Source: Xestospongia muta (taxonomy: Eukaryota; Porifera; Demospongiae; Haplosclerida; Petrosiidae). From it: a stretch of DNA of 64,000 nucleotides. Numbering within the stretch: the stretch's first letter is position 1; each line of letters opens with the position of its first letter. Made by a program: the position numbers and the translations under genes. Location of the stretch: NCBI GenBank assembly GCA_963693285.1, contig OY848925.1, forward strand, positions 2,458,932 through 2,522,931. Reading direction: 5' to 3'. Positions 37,401-50,085 of this stretch are shown one piece after another. The notes under the pieces are model-generated. The model did not search any database and was not told the origin of the DNA. It worked only from the letters and a program-made list of their open reading frames with translations.

Positions 37401-40400
37401 ACTAGGCCTACATGTTGCTGCCAAACATGGTATTACTGAAAATTGTCAATGTCTCATTGAGATAGAAGGATTTGATGGCAATGAGGAAGATGACAAAGGA
37501 CAGACTGCCTTATTTTATTCAATAGAGAGTAATGCAATTGATTGCTCCACATACTTACTTAGTATTGGGTGCTCTGCAAACCACAGGAATAAAGACAAAC
37601 GAAGGTAAGATTAGCTATAAGCATATGATCACTGTGTAATAAACTGTAAAGGTGGAATATGTTGTACTGGCTTTGATAGTTTATTTGACTTGAATTGCAA
37701 TTTGCAAATTTTATTATTAGTCTAATTTATGGTTTTCTTGATATCAATATTGTTGTTCGCACTATTTGTATAAGATTGCAATGTTTATCTATTAATAGAA
37801 GTGCCCAAGTTATTGTCATTTTTATCACACGTGTAATGGGCTCTAAATTGTTTACATCTTTATAAATCCTATATGATCACTTGATATCATATCGTGTATG
37901 TAGTCCTGTCCATATTGCAGCAAGCATTGGTTCTATAGAGGGATTACAATTACTGTCAAGTTATAATGGTGATGTTAATGCTAAAAGTATTGATTGTTTG
38001 ACACCTCTCCATGATGCAGCTGCCAATGGTCATACAGGTACATGAGTTTCATTAACCTTTTTATGAACTTGAAACTCTTTCCTCATTTATGATAGTACTG
38101 ACATAATATTTTGATCTAGGTGCTGTCAAGTACCTTCTTAATGCTGGAAGTGATCCTAACTTATCCATGAGCACTGAGCATACTGATGTAGCTTCTCCAT
38201 TGCACTATGCAGTATCTGAGGGATATACTGAGTGTGCTGCATTATTATTGGGAGCTGGAGCAAATGTCAACTCATATATTATCACAGAAGAGGTAAGGCA
38301 AACATTGTTCAAATAACATGCTAACGTATTAAAAAGAATGAGATATTCCCATATTATTATGAAGAACCAAATGTATGCAGAAGCAAATTATGTTGTTATG
38401 AAGAAAATATAAATGATATATTTTAGGGAACACCTTTAACTCCTATTGATTATACTACTGAGTATACAGACCTAAAAGATCTCCTGCAATCACATGGTGG
38501 TCTTCCTGGAACAGATATTTATATTGAAAAGCCAGAGAATGAAAACATGGAGATTGAAGACATGTATGCCATAATGAATAATTTTTAAAGTTGACTAAAC
38601 ATAATATTTTTTTATTTTAGGTTTCTTGAGGATGCTCAAGGCCAAAAAAATATGAAAAAAGAAGCTGAAGAAAAGGAAGAACAAGGAAATAAGCCTGAAG
38701 TAGTTTTACTACCGACCATTCAATCTAAACAACCACACAGAGATCAAATTGATCCATTTGATCCAGCTGATCTAACGATTAAAGAGCATCAGAGCAGGTC
38801 TAGAGTCTTATCTCGTGCACTTAGTCTCATACGCCAGAAACCTCCACCTCCAGATTCAATCAAGTCTAGTGTTATTGGACTGTTTGGTGCTCAAGCAACA
38901 ATGTTAGCAGGAGGTATCTTAGGTAAGTAAAAGTATCAATTGTTTGACACCACTAAATAATGTAGCTGCCAATGGTCATACATGTACTTGAGTTCATTGT
39001 GCTATTTACAAACTCTAAACCTTTATCTTTTTCTATCTAAATTAAGTAAATGTACCTTTCTGTAACAATATTTAGATTTTCCTTTTCAATTATACTGTAC
39101 CTCAGACAGGATCAATACAATCGTTAAGATGAAGGAATTTTTATAGTGTAAAAAATACATGTATATTTACTCACAGTATTTTCATAGGAACACCACTTGG
39201 AGATAAAACATTAGAAGTGGCTGGAAAAGTAGCTACTGATACTGCAGAGAAACTCAAGTTGTCAGCTGAAGAACTAGATACTGCAGCACCTGAACTAGAG
39301 TGGTTGCAAACACCTGAGAAAGAGCCCACTCCATTACCTGAACTTCCAAAGTCTCCTCCTACTCCAGTTCCCTCTCCAACTCCAAAGTTTGAATTTCATA
39401 TTGATTCTTATGAGCGTCGAATAAGGAAAGCTAAAGGTGAAACACAAAGTCTTGTTTTATAATGTTTATCTTCAGAAGTGATTGTTTCTTAACATTTCTT
39501 ATTATTTTTGAATAGCTCAAATGGATGAGACTAAATCCTTAGCATTTCGTGCCATGGAAGAACTTCTTCGAGCTCAGTCTACTCAAGCACATCTCAAGAG
39601 ACAGTTTGTTATGGCTCAAGTAAAGGAACAATGTAAAATTAAAAGAAACAAGTTTAAGAAAGAAGAGGCAAGGCTCTTACATGTTAAGACTTTAATGAGT
39701 ACATTATGTACCATATTCCGCATTATTAAAATGATCATTCATTTCTGTTCATGATGCTTGTACACACAATCATGCCATTTCAATTAATGTTATGATGAAT
39801 TGTACATGAAAGTAATGCCTCCCTTAGGAAGATGCAAAGGCAGTCTCTAATCAGGTACTCTCCCAATATCAACAAAGAATTGTCAAGGCTGAAAGTATAT
39901 CTGAGGTAGGAGAAAACAATTTGTGTATGGGTATATTATCTCTGATTAGGAAGTTGACAGTCTTTTCGATAAAGAAATAGCTAATGCTCATCAAGTCAAC
40001 TGTGAAGTGACAGCTTCTATGAGACAATTAGGAATAAGTGCCCGGCCTACAGTGTCAGAATGGCTGAAACAGAAACAAAAACAGAAAAACAGTCATCTTA
40101 AATCCACACTACACAATTGGGATAGGTAACTAAGAGCAGCATATAAGCACTAAAGTACACTCGAGTGTTTCAATTTTAAAGATTATATTTAATTGAAATA
40201 TAACTAACTACCTCTGTAGAACAAAACAACAAAGAGAAATTGCTATATCTCTAAAGCAGGCAGTTACATCACATAGAGCACTGCAACATGTTGCTTGGGG
40301 AGTCAAAAAAGATTTAAGTGCTCAATTGCAAGGTTTTGATAAACCAAAACATACCACAGGTAACTAAGTATATCTAATACAACAAACCAGTTAAACTATT

Positions 40401-41675
40401 CTATTGTAAAAACAGGAAAGAAAAAGTCTATAATTTCTGAACTGGAAGGTACATGTGTCAAGTCAAATGTACCAATATCAAAACAAGAGTCTATTACACA
40501 TAGGACTACAACTTGTAAGTTAATGGTATAGTGAGTGGTCAATCAAATATGCATATCTTTAGGCCCACTTTAAACCTAATTTTCCATTTGAAAGTCTGGC
40601 CAGGCCATTCTAAATGCATCTAGCTTGTTGTCAAACTGGCCAGACACCGTTTTCTGAACAACTTATTTAAAAACCTGCAATTTACAGCTACAATATTTAC
40701 AACAGTCATTTTAAAACTACTGATTTCTTTCTACTCAATCTCCAAGAGCAAAAGTTATGTTTATGATCAAGAAGCATACCACATACTCTAACTCAACTTT
40801 GGTTTCTTTATACACCCTTCATGTCAAGAAAAATAGAATGTAGTGGCAGCATTCTTTACTAGTATACCTTTCAAAAATATTCTTAATCCAATTTACTTAT
40901 AACAGTGGTTTGTTTGAGTCAGAGTTCTGGCAGGGTTTTCTGGTTTCCTTTTTAAGCTAATCAGCTGGTTCCAAAACTGTTGACAGATTTCAAACAGGCT
41001 AAAGTTTGCAAGTGAGGTTTAACATACTAGGATGTTTGAATATGTACTGGCTAGAGCAATAATTGTAGGTTAAGGTTGACTCTTGAAAGAAATGGTAACA
41101 TACATACCACTATATCTAATTTATTGTCATAATGAATTGCACATAAAATAACATCATATGTATGTCTATAGCTAATGGATGCATCCGAGCTACTCCAGTT
41201 GGATTGGTAAAAAGGAGAGAGCCTAGTCCTCCTTCAAAAGGAATTCGTCGTAGCTATTCTCTTCCTGACAGTACTTTGTGGGAAATGGGTCAATGCTATG
41301 GTAAAGCAAATTAATGTCATCATGTATTATTATTGTTTGATGTATTCGATAGTGGGTGGAGTCAAAACCTTTTATAGTGGCCTTCATCATCGTGCATATG
41401 GACCCAAAACAGTCCATGCTGAAAGCACTCTTCACTTTGTTTTTCCTAATAAATACAAGAAAACAAAACAATTCAGAGTTTCATGTTCACCAAATTCAAT
41501 CCCACTCTCACTATATCCAAGACAACACTTCAACCAAAATTCTACAGTACTATATCACTCTATGGCTGACCAATTTTTCCATAAATGCCAGAAAGATAGT
41601 GTTCAACTAGCTAAATCTGATCTTACTATGAAAGTTATTGATGAACCTACTATTACAACAAAAATAACAGCCTAA
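34426..41675 (+). CDS. Large ankyrin-repeat protein, inversin-like in its N-terminal half
   Basis: Twenty-three exons join in frame to about 1,236 residues: 34426-34570, 34628-34783, 35629-35804, 35849-36005, 36129-36304, 36372-36636, 36741-36860, 36908-36960, 37008-37089, 37225-37299, 37406-37604, 37904-38037, 38120-38292, 38427-38563, 38621-38922, 39188-39436, 39516-39682, 39828-39905, 39950-40125, 40220-40359, 40416-40514, 41172-41300 and 41353-41675. Residues 1 to about 660 are a long run of ankyrin repeats, for example KDAYGRTPLHLAALSGHTEA and KDKNGATPLHLAAQ. A Lys/Glu-rich segment follows. Next are a possible hydrophobic stretch (SVIGLFGAQATMLAGGILG), a Pro-rich segment (TPLPELPKSPPTPVPSPTPK), basic helical sequence of coiled-coil type and a Ser/Lys-rich tail. 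No IQ motif is visible, so I do not call it inversin. Ankyrin repeats imply a protein scaffold; the true function is unknown. Confidence 0.9.
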
Positions 41676-42532
41676 CATTTATATATTTGATTTATACATT
41701 AATGAATTAGTCATTAGTCTATCTTTGTAGAAATAACTATTTACTTTGCTTTTAATGAGCATTTACTTTACCAAATACATCTTGAAAGCAATTATAAAAA
41801 ATTAAATTGAAATATGCTTCCAAATTGTTACAATACAGTCTTCCTTATAATAAAATACATTTTGTTTTAGTAAAGAATTCAAAGGAAGCATTTTTAACAT
41901 TGACTAAGATATCAACGGTCTCTTTTATTGTTTACATAAGTCACATCATGTCAATCTGTATGTAGTCAAGAAGTCAATGCAAATAATCAATGAAAACTAA
42001 AGTGCCTTTATGACTTGGGATATTTTTAAAAGATGAATGACTGAAAACATGAAAGATATCACTAAATTCAGAGATAGTTCCTGTGCATCAAATTATTTTC
42101 ACCTTTAGATTTAATGGCTCACTCAAACAAATTATGACGAAACAATTACCAAATGTTACTTAAGTGCAATGAAGCACCAAGTAACTAGTGGAACACATAT
42201 TGATAATGTTGATGTTGACTTTGGACTAGCAACAACTGTACCGGATCATGCTTAATGGCAGATCAGCACATATAATAAGTTCACATCTGAAAAAGTAAAT
42301 GAGATTATTGTCAAAGGGTGGAAGATATCTGGTATTACTCGACTACTTGATGGAACCACTGTCTTCCCAACTGAAGATCCATCCTTTCTTGGTTGCTCTT
42401 TATTATAGAGATTTATGTGTGTATTCATTCGTCATCTATTAATAAATTTCTTTTAGCTTGTTTTAATGCCAATGATAGTTTATCACCACAAACAGCAACC
42501 ATCTTGTACCAACAACTCATTCTCACTCTCCT
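41676..42532. other. 3' flank of the ankyrin gene with a transposase-like remnant
   Basis: At about 42133-42408 a single frame with one internal stop reads YDETITKCYLSAMKHQV, then NKFTSEKVNEIIVKGWKISG and ITRLLDGTTVFPTEDPS. This resembles the C-terminal part of DDE-type (Tigger/pogo-like) transposases. No inverted termini were found. The rest is featureless AT-rich sequence. Confidence 0.35.
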
Positions 42533-44963
42533 TAAATGTGAGTACTTTATAATACTTACACTTTTTTCATATTTAAAATAAATTAATAATAGGTATTGGT
42601 AAGTAATGGTGCCTCAATTACTGTTACTGATAGTTAAGGACGTCAACCACTACATTGGGCATTACAATCTCATAGTAAGTGTAAAATGTTTGATGACAAA
42701 CGTCGGTTTAGACATGAAATATTTAAACACTTAATTAGAATTGTTATTTTTTTACAAAATATTTAAAATGTATTGATATATAAATAATGTCATTTCATTC
42801 TGATTTCAGACAATACACAAGCTGTCCAGATACTAATACAAGAAGGAGCTGATCCAAACGAAGCTACTCCTAAAGGATTAAAATGTATTACCCTATGTTA
42901 TGGGAAGTTACCAAGCAAAGTGTGTGTATACTGTCAATTCAGTAGTGCAATGAAATCATACATAATATAAAATGTGTCTGTATTACTAGGCCTACATGTT
43001 GCTGCCAAACATGGTATTACTGAAAATTCTCATTGTCTCATTGAGATAGAAGGATGTGATGCCAATGAGGAAGGTGACAAAGGACAGACTGCCTTATTTT
43101 ATTCAATAGAGAGTAATGCAATTGATTGCTCCACATACTTACTTAGTATTGGGTGCTCTGCAAACCACAGGAATAAAGACAAACGAAGGTAAGATTAACT
43201 ATAAGCATATGATCACTGTGTAATAAACTGTAAAGGTGGAATATGTTGTACTGGCTTTGATAGTTTATTTGACTTGAGTTACAATTTGCAAATTTTATTA
43301 TTAGTCCAATTTAAGGTTTTCTTGATATCAATATTGTTGTTTGCACTATTTGTATAAGATTGCAATGTTTATCTATTAATAGAAGTGCCCAAGTTATTGT
43401 CATTTTTATCACACGTGTAATGGGCTCTAAATTGTTTACATCTTTATAAATCCTATATGATCACTTGATATCATATCGTGTATGTAGTCCTGTCCATATT
43501 GCAGCAAGCATTGGTTCTATAAAGGGATTACAATTACTGTCAAGTTATAATGGTGATGTTAATGCTAAAAGTATTGATTGTTTGACACCTCTCCATGATG
43601 CAGCTGTCAATGGTCATACAGGTACATGAGTTTCATTGGCCTTTATGAACTTGGAAACCCTTTCCTCATTTATGATAGTACTGACATAATATTTCGATCT
43701 AGGTGCTGTCAAGTACCTTCTTAATGCTAGAAATGATCCTAACCTATCCATGAGCACTGAGCATACTGATGTAGCTTCTCCATTGCACTATGCAGTATCT
43801 GAGGGATATACTGAGTGTGCTGCATTATTATTGGGAGCTGGAGCAAATGTCAACTCGTATATTATCACAGAAGAGGTAAGGCAAACATTGTTCAAATAAC
43901 ATGCTAACGTATTAAAAAGAATGAGATATTCCCATATTATTATGAAGAACCAAATGTATGCAGAAGCAAATTATGTTGTTATGAAGAAAATATAAATGAT
44001 ATATTTTAGGGAACACCTTTAACTCCTATTGATTATGCTACTGAGTATACAGACCTAAAAGATCTCCTGCAATCACATGGTGGTCTTCCTGGAACAGATA
44101 TTTATATTGAAAAGCCAGAGAATGAAAACATGGAGATTGAAGACATGTATGCCATAATGAATAATTTTTAAAGTTGACTAAGCATAATATGTTTTTATTT
44201 TAGGTTTCTTGAGGATGCTCAAGGCCAAAAAAATATGAAAAAAGAAGTTGAAGAAAAGGAAGAACAAGGAAATAAGCCTGAAGTAGTTTTACTACCGACC
44301 ATTCAATCTAAACAACCACACAGAGATCAAATTGATCCATTTGATCCAGCTGATCTAACGATTAAAGAACATCAGAGCAGGTCTAGAGTCTTATCTCGTG
44401 CACTTAGTCTCATACGCCAGAAACCTCCACCTCCAGATTCAATCAAGTCTAGTGTTATTGGACTGTTTGGTGCTCAAGCAACAATGTTAGCAGGAGGTAT
44501 CTTAGGTAAGTAAAAGTATCAATTGTTTGACACCACTAAATAATGTAGCTGCCAATGGTCATACATGTACTTGAGTTCATTGTGCTATTTATAAACTCTA
44601 AACCTTTATCTTTTTCTATCTAAATTAAGTAAATGTACCTTTCTGTAACAATATTTAGATTTTCCTTTTCAATTATACTGTACCTCAGACAGGATCAATA
44701 CAGTCGTTAAGATGAAGGAATTTTTATAGTGTAAAAAATACATGTATATTTACTCACAGTATTTTCATAGGAACACCACTTGGAGATAAAACATTAGAAG
44801 TGGCTGGAAAAGTAGCTACTGATACTACAGAGAAACTTAAGTTGTCAGCTGAAGAACTAGATACTGCAGCACCTGAACTAGAGTGGTTGCAAACACCTGA
44901 GAAAGAGCCCACTCCATCATCTGAACTTCCAAAATCTCCTCCTACTTCAGTTCCCTCTCCACA
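42533..44963 (+). pseudogene. Partial tandem duplicate of the ankyrin gene, exons 9 to 16
   Basis: This block repeats 36955 to about 39385 at a constant offset of about 5,583 bases. It includes introns and differs only by scattered substitutions and small indels. The copy of exon 9 carries a premature TAA at 42635-42637, where the parent reads Asn-Glu. Exons 10 to 15 remain open with splice sites (43004-43188, 43488-43620, 43703-43875, 44010-44146, 44204-44505). Exon 16 is cut at about 44961, inside the Pro-rich segment, by a jump to another copy of exon 11. Exons 1-8 and 17-23 and a promoter are absent. I call it a young, non-functional duplicate. The retained open frames reflect recent origin rather than selection. 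Confidence 0.9.
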
Positions 44964-46195
44964 TACTTACTTAGTATTGGGTGCTCTACAAACCACAAAA
45001 ATAAAGACAAACGAAGGTAAGATTAACTATAAGCATATGATCACTGTGTAATAGACAGTAAAGGTGGAATATATTGCACTTTCTTTGTTAGTTATTAACC
45101 TACCTTCGCGTGGGCGCAAAGTGAGGTTACTGTAGTCTGTCAGTGTGTGTGTGTGTGTGTGCCTGTTGTTTTGAACTGCTTTAACTTGCCAAGCGAAGCG
45201 TTAGTAGCTATGTGTGAACTTTACAACAGTAGTATCAAGAACATCATCAAAGAAAGCGAAAGCTTAAATCTCGCAAAAGAATTTTCAGGCTGCAGAGTCA
45301 AGGTGAAAAGGAAAACATTTAATGGGGAGATTTTTTAGTAAGTTATAGACAATCATAGAGGAATACGCATCAGCAAGACAGAAGACCATTGGTCGAAGCA
45401 ATCGTTAGAAATGTTCAAAAAGTGTTTTCAAGATTGTACATGGACTTGGAGCAAAGTAACCCATTCAGGTAACATCTCAAAGCACTGAAAAAACTGCTAC
45501 TAATAGATAATATATTGATTTATATTTATATTACGGGATGTTTCCAAAGAATGCTTCATTTTCAAGTTAGAATAAATTTTGTATATGAAATATTGAAACA
45601 TTTTAAAGCCTCATGTAAAGTCTCAGAGAAACATTCATCACAAATCTAGCATTTAATCTTGCTTGGCAATTGAGTGATACTATTACTTACTCAGTTACAG
45701 CTTCACAGACATGTCAATCAGAGTGCAAAGTACACAGTAAATGACAAAGCTTTTTTCCCTTTGAATGAAGAGCAATGCTGAGTCATCAAACAACAGTTTG
45801 TAATGTACATCACGTGATCCCATCAATGATTTGACCACACCTTGTCCAATCTTAAATGTACATGTACATGCACTCTGCAGTATAGATTTACACTGCATGA
45901 GCATCGCAGCGAGGTTAAGCACTTTAGTGCATTTTTATTTGACTTGAGTTACAATTTGCCAAATTTTGATTAGTCCAATTTAAGATTTTTTTTGATATCA
46001 ATATCGTTGTTTGTACTATTTGTATAAGATTGCAATGTTTAGTCTATTAATAGAAGTGCCCAAGCTATTGTCATTTTTATCACACATGTAATGGGCTCTA
46101 CATTGTTTGCCTCCTTATAAATCCTATATGATCACTTGATATCAAATTGTGTATGTAGTCCTGTCCATATTGCAGCAAGCATTCATTGGCTCTAT
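44961..46195 (+). pseudogene. Third, smaller copy of ankyrin exon 11 to exon 12, split by an insertion
   Basis: At about 44961 the second copy switches within ctccacatacttacttagta to the end of exon 11 (as at 43130 and 37547). It follows the exon 11 donor and intron until about 45090. After an insertion the same intron resumes at about 45938 (atttgacttgagttacaatt). It reaches the start of exon 12 (cctgtccatattgcagcaag) and diverges at about 46195. The shared ctccaca at the join suggests microhomology-mediated rearrangement. Confidence 0.85.
45090..45937. mobile_element. Insertion of about 850 bp in the third ankyrin copy
   Basis: The segment interrupts an intron that is continuous in the two other copies, which defines its borders to within a few bases. 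It begins near aacctaccttcgcgtgggcg and ends near gcgaggttaagcactttagt. It contains a short GT microsatellite (45142-45160) and an open frame at 45147-45338 of unknown nature. The outermost ttaacct sequences are loosely inverted, but I cannot define termini or a target duplication. Confidence 0.5.
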
Positions 46196-47489
46196 ACACT
46201 GTAAAAGATTGAGTGGGTAAAGCACACTAAATCAAGTGTACTCACACTGTTGCAGTACACACACCTGTATTGGTGTGTAAAGCACACGTGTTCTCAACAC
46301 TTATTTTCAGTGTGATGTAAACACTTGTCTCAAAGAATTATAATTGTTTATAAATGGACTATAAATGAAGCATGATTGAAAAAGTATTAAGACAAACAAG
46401 TTGAAACCCTTTGTTCTAAGGAAGCTTCATACTACTATACAAGTTTTTAACTGATAGAGGTACTTTGTCTGTGTAATGACACAATCAGCAACTAAGTAGC
46501 ATTGATCAGGTCTTTCAAAAACACCAGTTGTTAAAAGGTAAGGTTGTGGCTGCTATTTTCTTTTACAATTTTCTCAATATCCATGGCACCCTATGTCAAA
46601 CATTTCATTTCACATTAACACTTCTCATCATACTGTACCTTTGTAGAGTAGATAACCACCATGCTTGGGTCAGCTTTTGTCCTGCAATTTGGAAGTGACA
46701 TTGGGAGGATAACCAAACCAAACAATGAATCATTACCTATGTATGTCAAAATTAACACAATTTTTTACAAATAAGAACTGACTGTCTGATATATTATCCA
46801 GCAGTTTCTTTAACTGTACAGAATCCTGAACATCAAGCTTAGCCTGTTGAAGTAACAATGGATAAAGCTTGAGAATCTTTAAGTGTAATACTGTTGTCAC
46901 AAGCCCTCTGTATTTCCATCAATAGTTTCAAGTGCAAAAACATGTCCATCAGTATAAAAAGAAATGTTTTATCTCTCTATCCTTTTGTAGGAATGGATAC
47001 TTTTCACATAAAGACACTAAATCACAAGGGTTATCAAAGATGTCCTGCTGACCCATGGGAAATGAAGAATCCATGAGGTCAACCACAACTTGAACATTAG
47101 CTTTGGTTTTTTTAATTCAGCAATAAGAGCCTTGTTGTGTCTCATAAAGGTCATTTTGTCTATACCTATGAAACAAAATAATAAAGATCTTTGGAAAATC
47201 TTTGACTACCAGATAAAGTATTGGTTTTTTAAAACAACATCTTGCCAAAGAGATTGTGACTTGACTGCTACATTAGACATCATGTTTCACAACATAATTC
47301 ACATGATTATTGCACCCTGAAATGGTAATTGTAATTGAAGTTACATTATATATATAGAATACATATGGTGATCCCACAAGTGACTTTATTATTCGTTACT
47401 TGTCACAAATACTAACACTGACATTTCTATAGTCCTCAGCAGTTGGATAATGCTGTAGTATTGTCATCTCTTACGTCATATATCATAAC
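46196..47489. other. Spacer between ankyrin copies and satellite array
   Basis: 46196-46325 is rich in cacac/gtgtg motifs around gtgtgtaaagcacac-like inverted segments, possibly a small MITE. On the minus strand, about 47100-46860 reads VVVDLMDSSFPMGQQDIFDN, then PCDLVSLCEKYPFLQKDREI and KHFFL, before a frameshift and stops. It looks like a decayed coding fragment that I cannot assign. The rest holds no supported feature. Confidence 0.3.
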
Positions 47490-47671
47490 GTTTTAACCTA
47501 TTTAGACTACTTTATTAGTATATTTAAGACAGATAAACTTACTAAACTCTTTAGATCAGCTTATTTAACCAGTTTTCACAGTTAATTTCTAATCTTTTTT
47601 AACTTTCAAAAAGCTCTAATCTCTTTATTTTAGAGTTTTAACCTATTTAGACTACTTCATTAGTATATTTA

Positions 47672-47771
47672 AGACTGAAAGTTAAAAAAGATTAGAAATT
47701 AACTGTGAAAACTAAGTTTAGTAAGTTTATCTGTCTGAAATATACTAATAAGTAGTCTAAATAGGTTAAGA
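47672..47771 (-). repeat. Inverted partial satellite monomer (fold-back), first copy
   Basis: Within the otherwise head-to-tail array, this segment is the reverse complement of a monomer, from its gaaagttaaaaaagattag end back to taaataggttaa. The piece between the cttactaaact and agttttcacag parts is deleted. It directly abuts a forward monomer at aggttaagagttttaacct, giving an inverted junction. Confidence 0.85.
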
Positions 47772-49980
47772 GTTTTAACCTATTTAGACTACTTTATTAG
47801 TATATTTAAGACAGATAAACTTACTAAACTCTTTAGATCAGCTTATTTAACCAGTTTTCACAGTTAATTTCTAATCCTTTTTAACTTTCAAAAAGCTCTA
47901 AACTCTTTATTTTAGAGTTTTAACCTATTTAGACTACTTTATTAGTATATTTAAGACAGATAAACTTACTAAACTCTTTAGATCAGCTTATTTAACCAGT
48001 TTTCACAGTTAATTTCTAATCTTTTTTAACTTTCAAAAAGCTCTAAACACTTTCTTTTAGAGTTTTAACCTATTTAGTCTACTTTATTAGTATATTTAAG
48101 ACAGATAAACTCACTAAACTCTTTAGATCAGCTTATTTAACCAGTTTTCACAGTTAATTTCTAATCTTTTTTAACTTTCAAAAAGCTCTAAACTCTTTAT
48201 TTTAGAGTTTTAACCTATTTAGACTACCTTATTAGTATATTTAAGACAGATAAACTTACTAAACTCTTTAGATCCGCTTATTTAACCAGTTTTCACAGTT
48301 AATTTCTAATGTTTTTTAACTTTCAAAAAGCTCTAAACTCTTTATTTTAGAGTTTTAACCTATTTAGACTACTTTATTAGTATATTTAAGACAGATAAAC
48401 TTACTAAACTATTTAGATCCGCTTATTAAACCAGTTTTCACAGTTAATTTCTAATTTTTTTTAACTTTCGAAAAAGTATAATCACTTTATTTTAGAGTTT
48501 TAACCTATTTAGACTACTTTATTAGTATATTTAAACAGATAAACTTACTAAACTCTTTAGATCAGCTTATTTAACCAGTTTTCACAGTTAATTTCTAATC
48601 TTTTTTAACTTTCAAAAAGGTCTAAACTCTTTATTTTAGAGTTTTAACCTATTTAAACTACTTTATTAGTATATTTAAGACAGATAAACTTACTAAACTC
48701 TTTAGATCAGCTTATTTAACCAGTTTTTACAGTTAATTTCTAATCGGTTTTAACTTTCAAAAAGCTCTAAACTCTTTATTTTAGAGTTTTAACCTATTAT
48801 ACTACTTTATTAGTATATTTAAGAAAGATAAACTTACTAAACTCTTTAGATCAGCTTATTTAACCAGTTTTCACAGTTAATTTCTAATCTTTTTTAACTT
48901 TCAAAAAGCTCTAAACTCTTTATTTTAGAGTTTTAACCTATTTAGACTACTTTATTAGTATATTTAAGACAGATAAACTTACTAAATTCTTTAGGTCTGC
49001 TTATTTAACCAGTTTTCACAGTTAATTTCTAATACTTTTTAACTTTCAAAAAGCTCTAATCACTTTATTTTAGAGTTTTAACCTATTTAGACTACTTTAT
49101 TAGTGTATTTAAGAAAGATAAACTTACTAAACTCTTTAGATCAGCTTATTTAACCAGTTTTCACAGTTAATTTCTAATCTTTTTTAATTTTCAAAAAGCT
49201 CTAAACTCTTTATTTTAGAGTTTTAACCTATTTAGACTGCTTTATTACTATATTTAAGACAGATAAACTTACTAAACTCTTTAGATCAGCTTATTTAACC
49301 AGTTTTCACAGTTAATTTCTAATCTTTTTTAACTTTCAAAATGCTCTAATCACTTTATTTTAGAGTTTTAACCTATTTAGACTACTTTATTAGTATATTT
49401 AAGACAGATAAACTTACTAAACTCTTTAGATCCGCTTATTTAACCAGTTTTCACAGTTAATTTCTAATCTTTTTTAACTTTCAAAAAGCTCTAAACTCTT
49501 TATTTTAGAGTTTTAACCTATTTAGACTACTTTATTTGTATATTTAAGACAGATAAACTTGCTAAACTATTTAGATACGCTTATTAAACCAGTTTTCACA
49601 GTTAATTTCTAATCTTTTTTAACTTTCAAAAAGCTCTAAACTCTTTATTTTAGAGTTTTAACCTATTTAGACTACTTTATTAGTATATTTAAGACAGATA
49701 AACTTACTAAACTCTTTAGATCAGCTTATTTAACCAGTTTTCACAGTTAATTTCTAATCTTTTTTAACTTTCAAAAAGCTCTAAACTCTTTATTTTAGAG
49801 TTTTAACCTATTTAGACTACTTTATTAGTATATTTAAGACAGATAAACTTACTAAACTCTTTAGATCAGCTTATTTAACCAGTTTTCACAGTTAATTTCT
49901 AATCTTTTTTAACTTTCAAAAAGCTCTAATCTCTTTATTTTAGAGTTTTAACCTATTTAAACTACTTCATTAGTATATTT

Positions 49981-50085
49981 AAGACTGAAGTTAAAAAAGA
50001 TTAGAAATTAACTGTGAAAACTAAGTTTAGTAAGTTTATCTGTCTGAAATATACTAATAAGTAGTCTAAATAGGTTAAGAGTTTT
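49981..50085 (-). repeat. Inverted partial satellite monomer (fold-back), second copy
   Basis: This is nearly identical to 47672-47771, including the same internal deletion and the same preceding variant monomer (aatctctttattttagag, then cttcattag). It was therefore copied as part of the 2.31-kb higher-order unit and did not arise independently. Confidence 0.85.

Noticed and set aside
45147..45338. Short open frame in the inserted segment as a transposase
   Set aside because: It starts in a GT microsatellite and shows no catalytic motif I can recognise.
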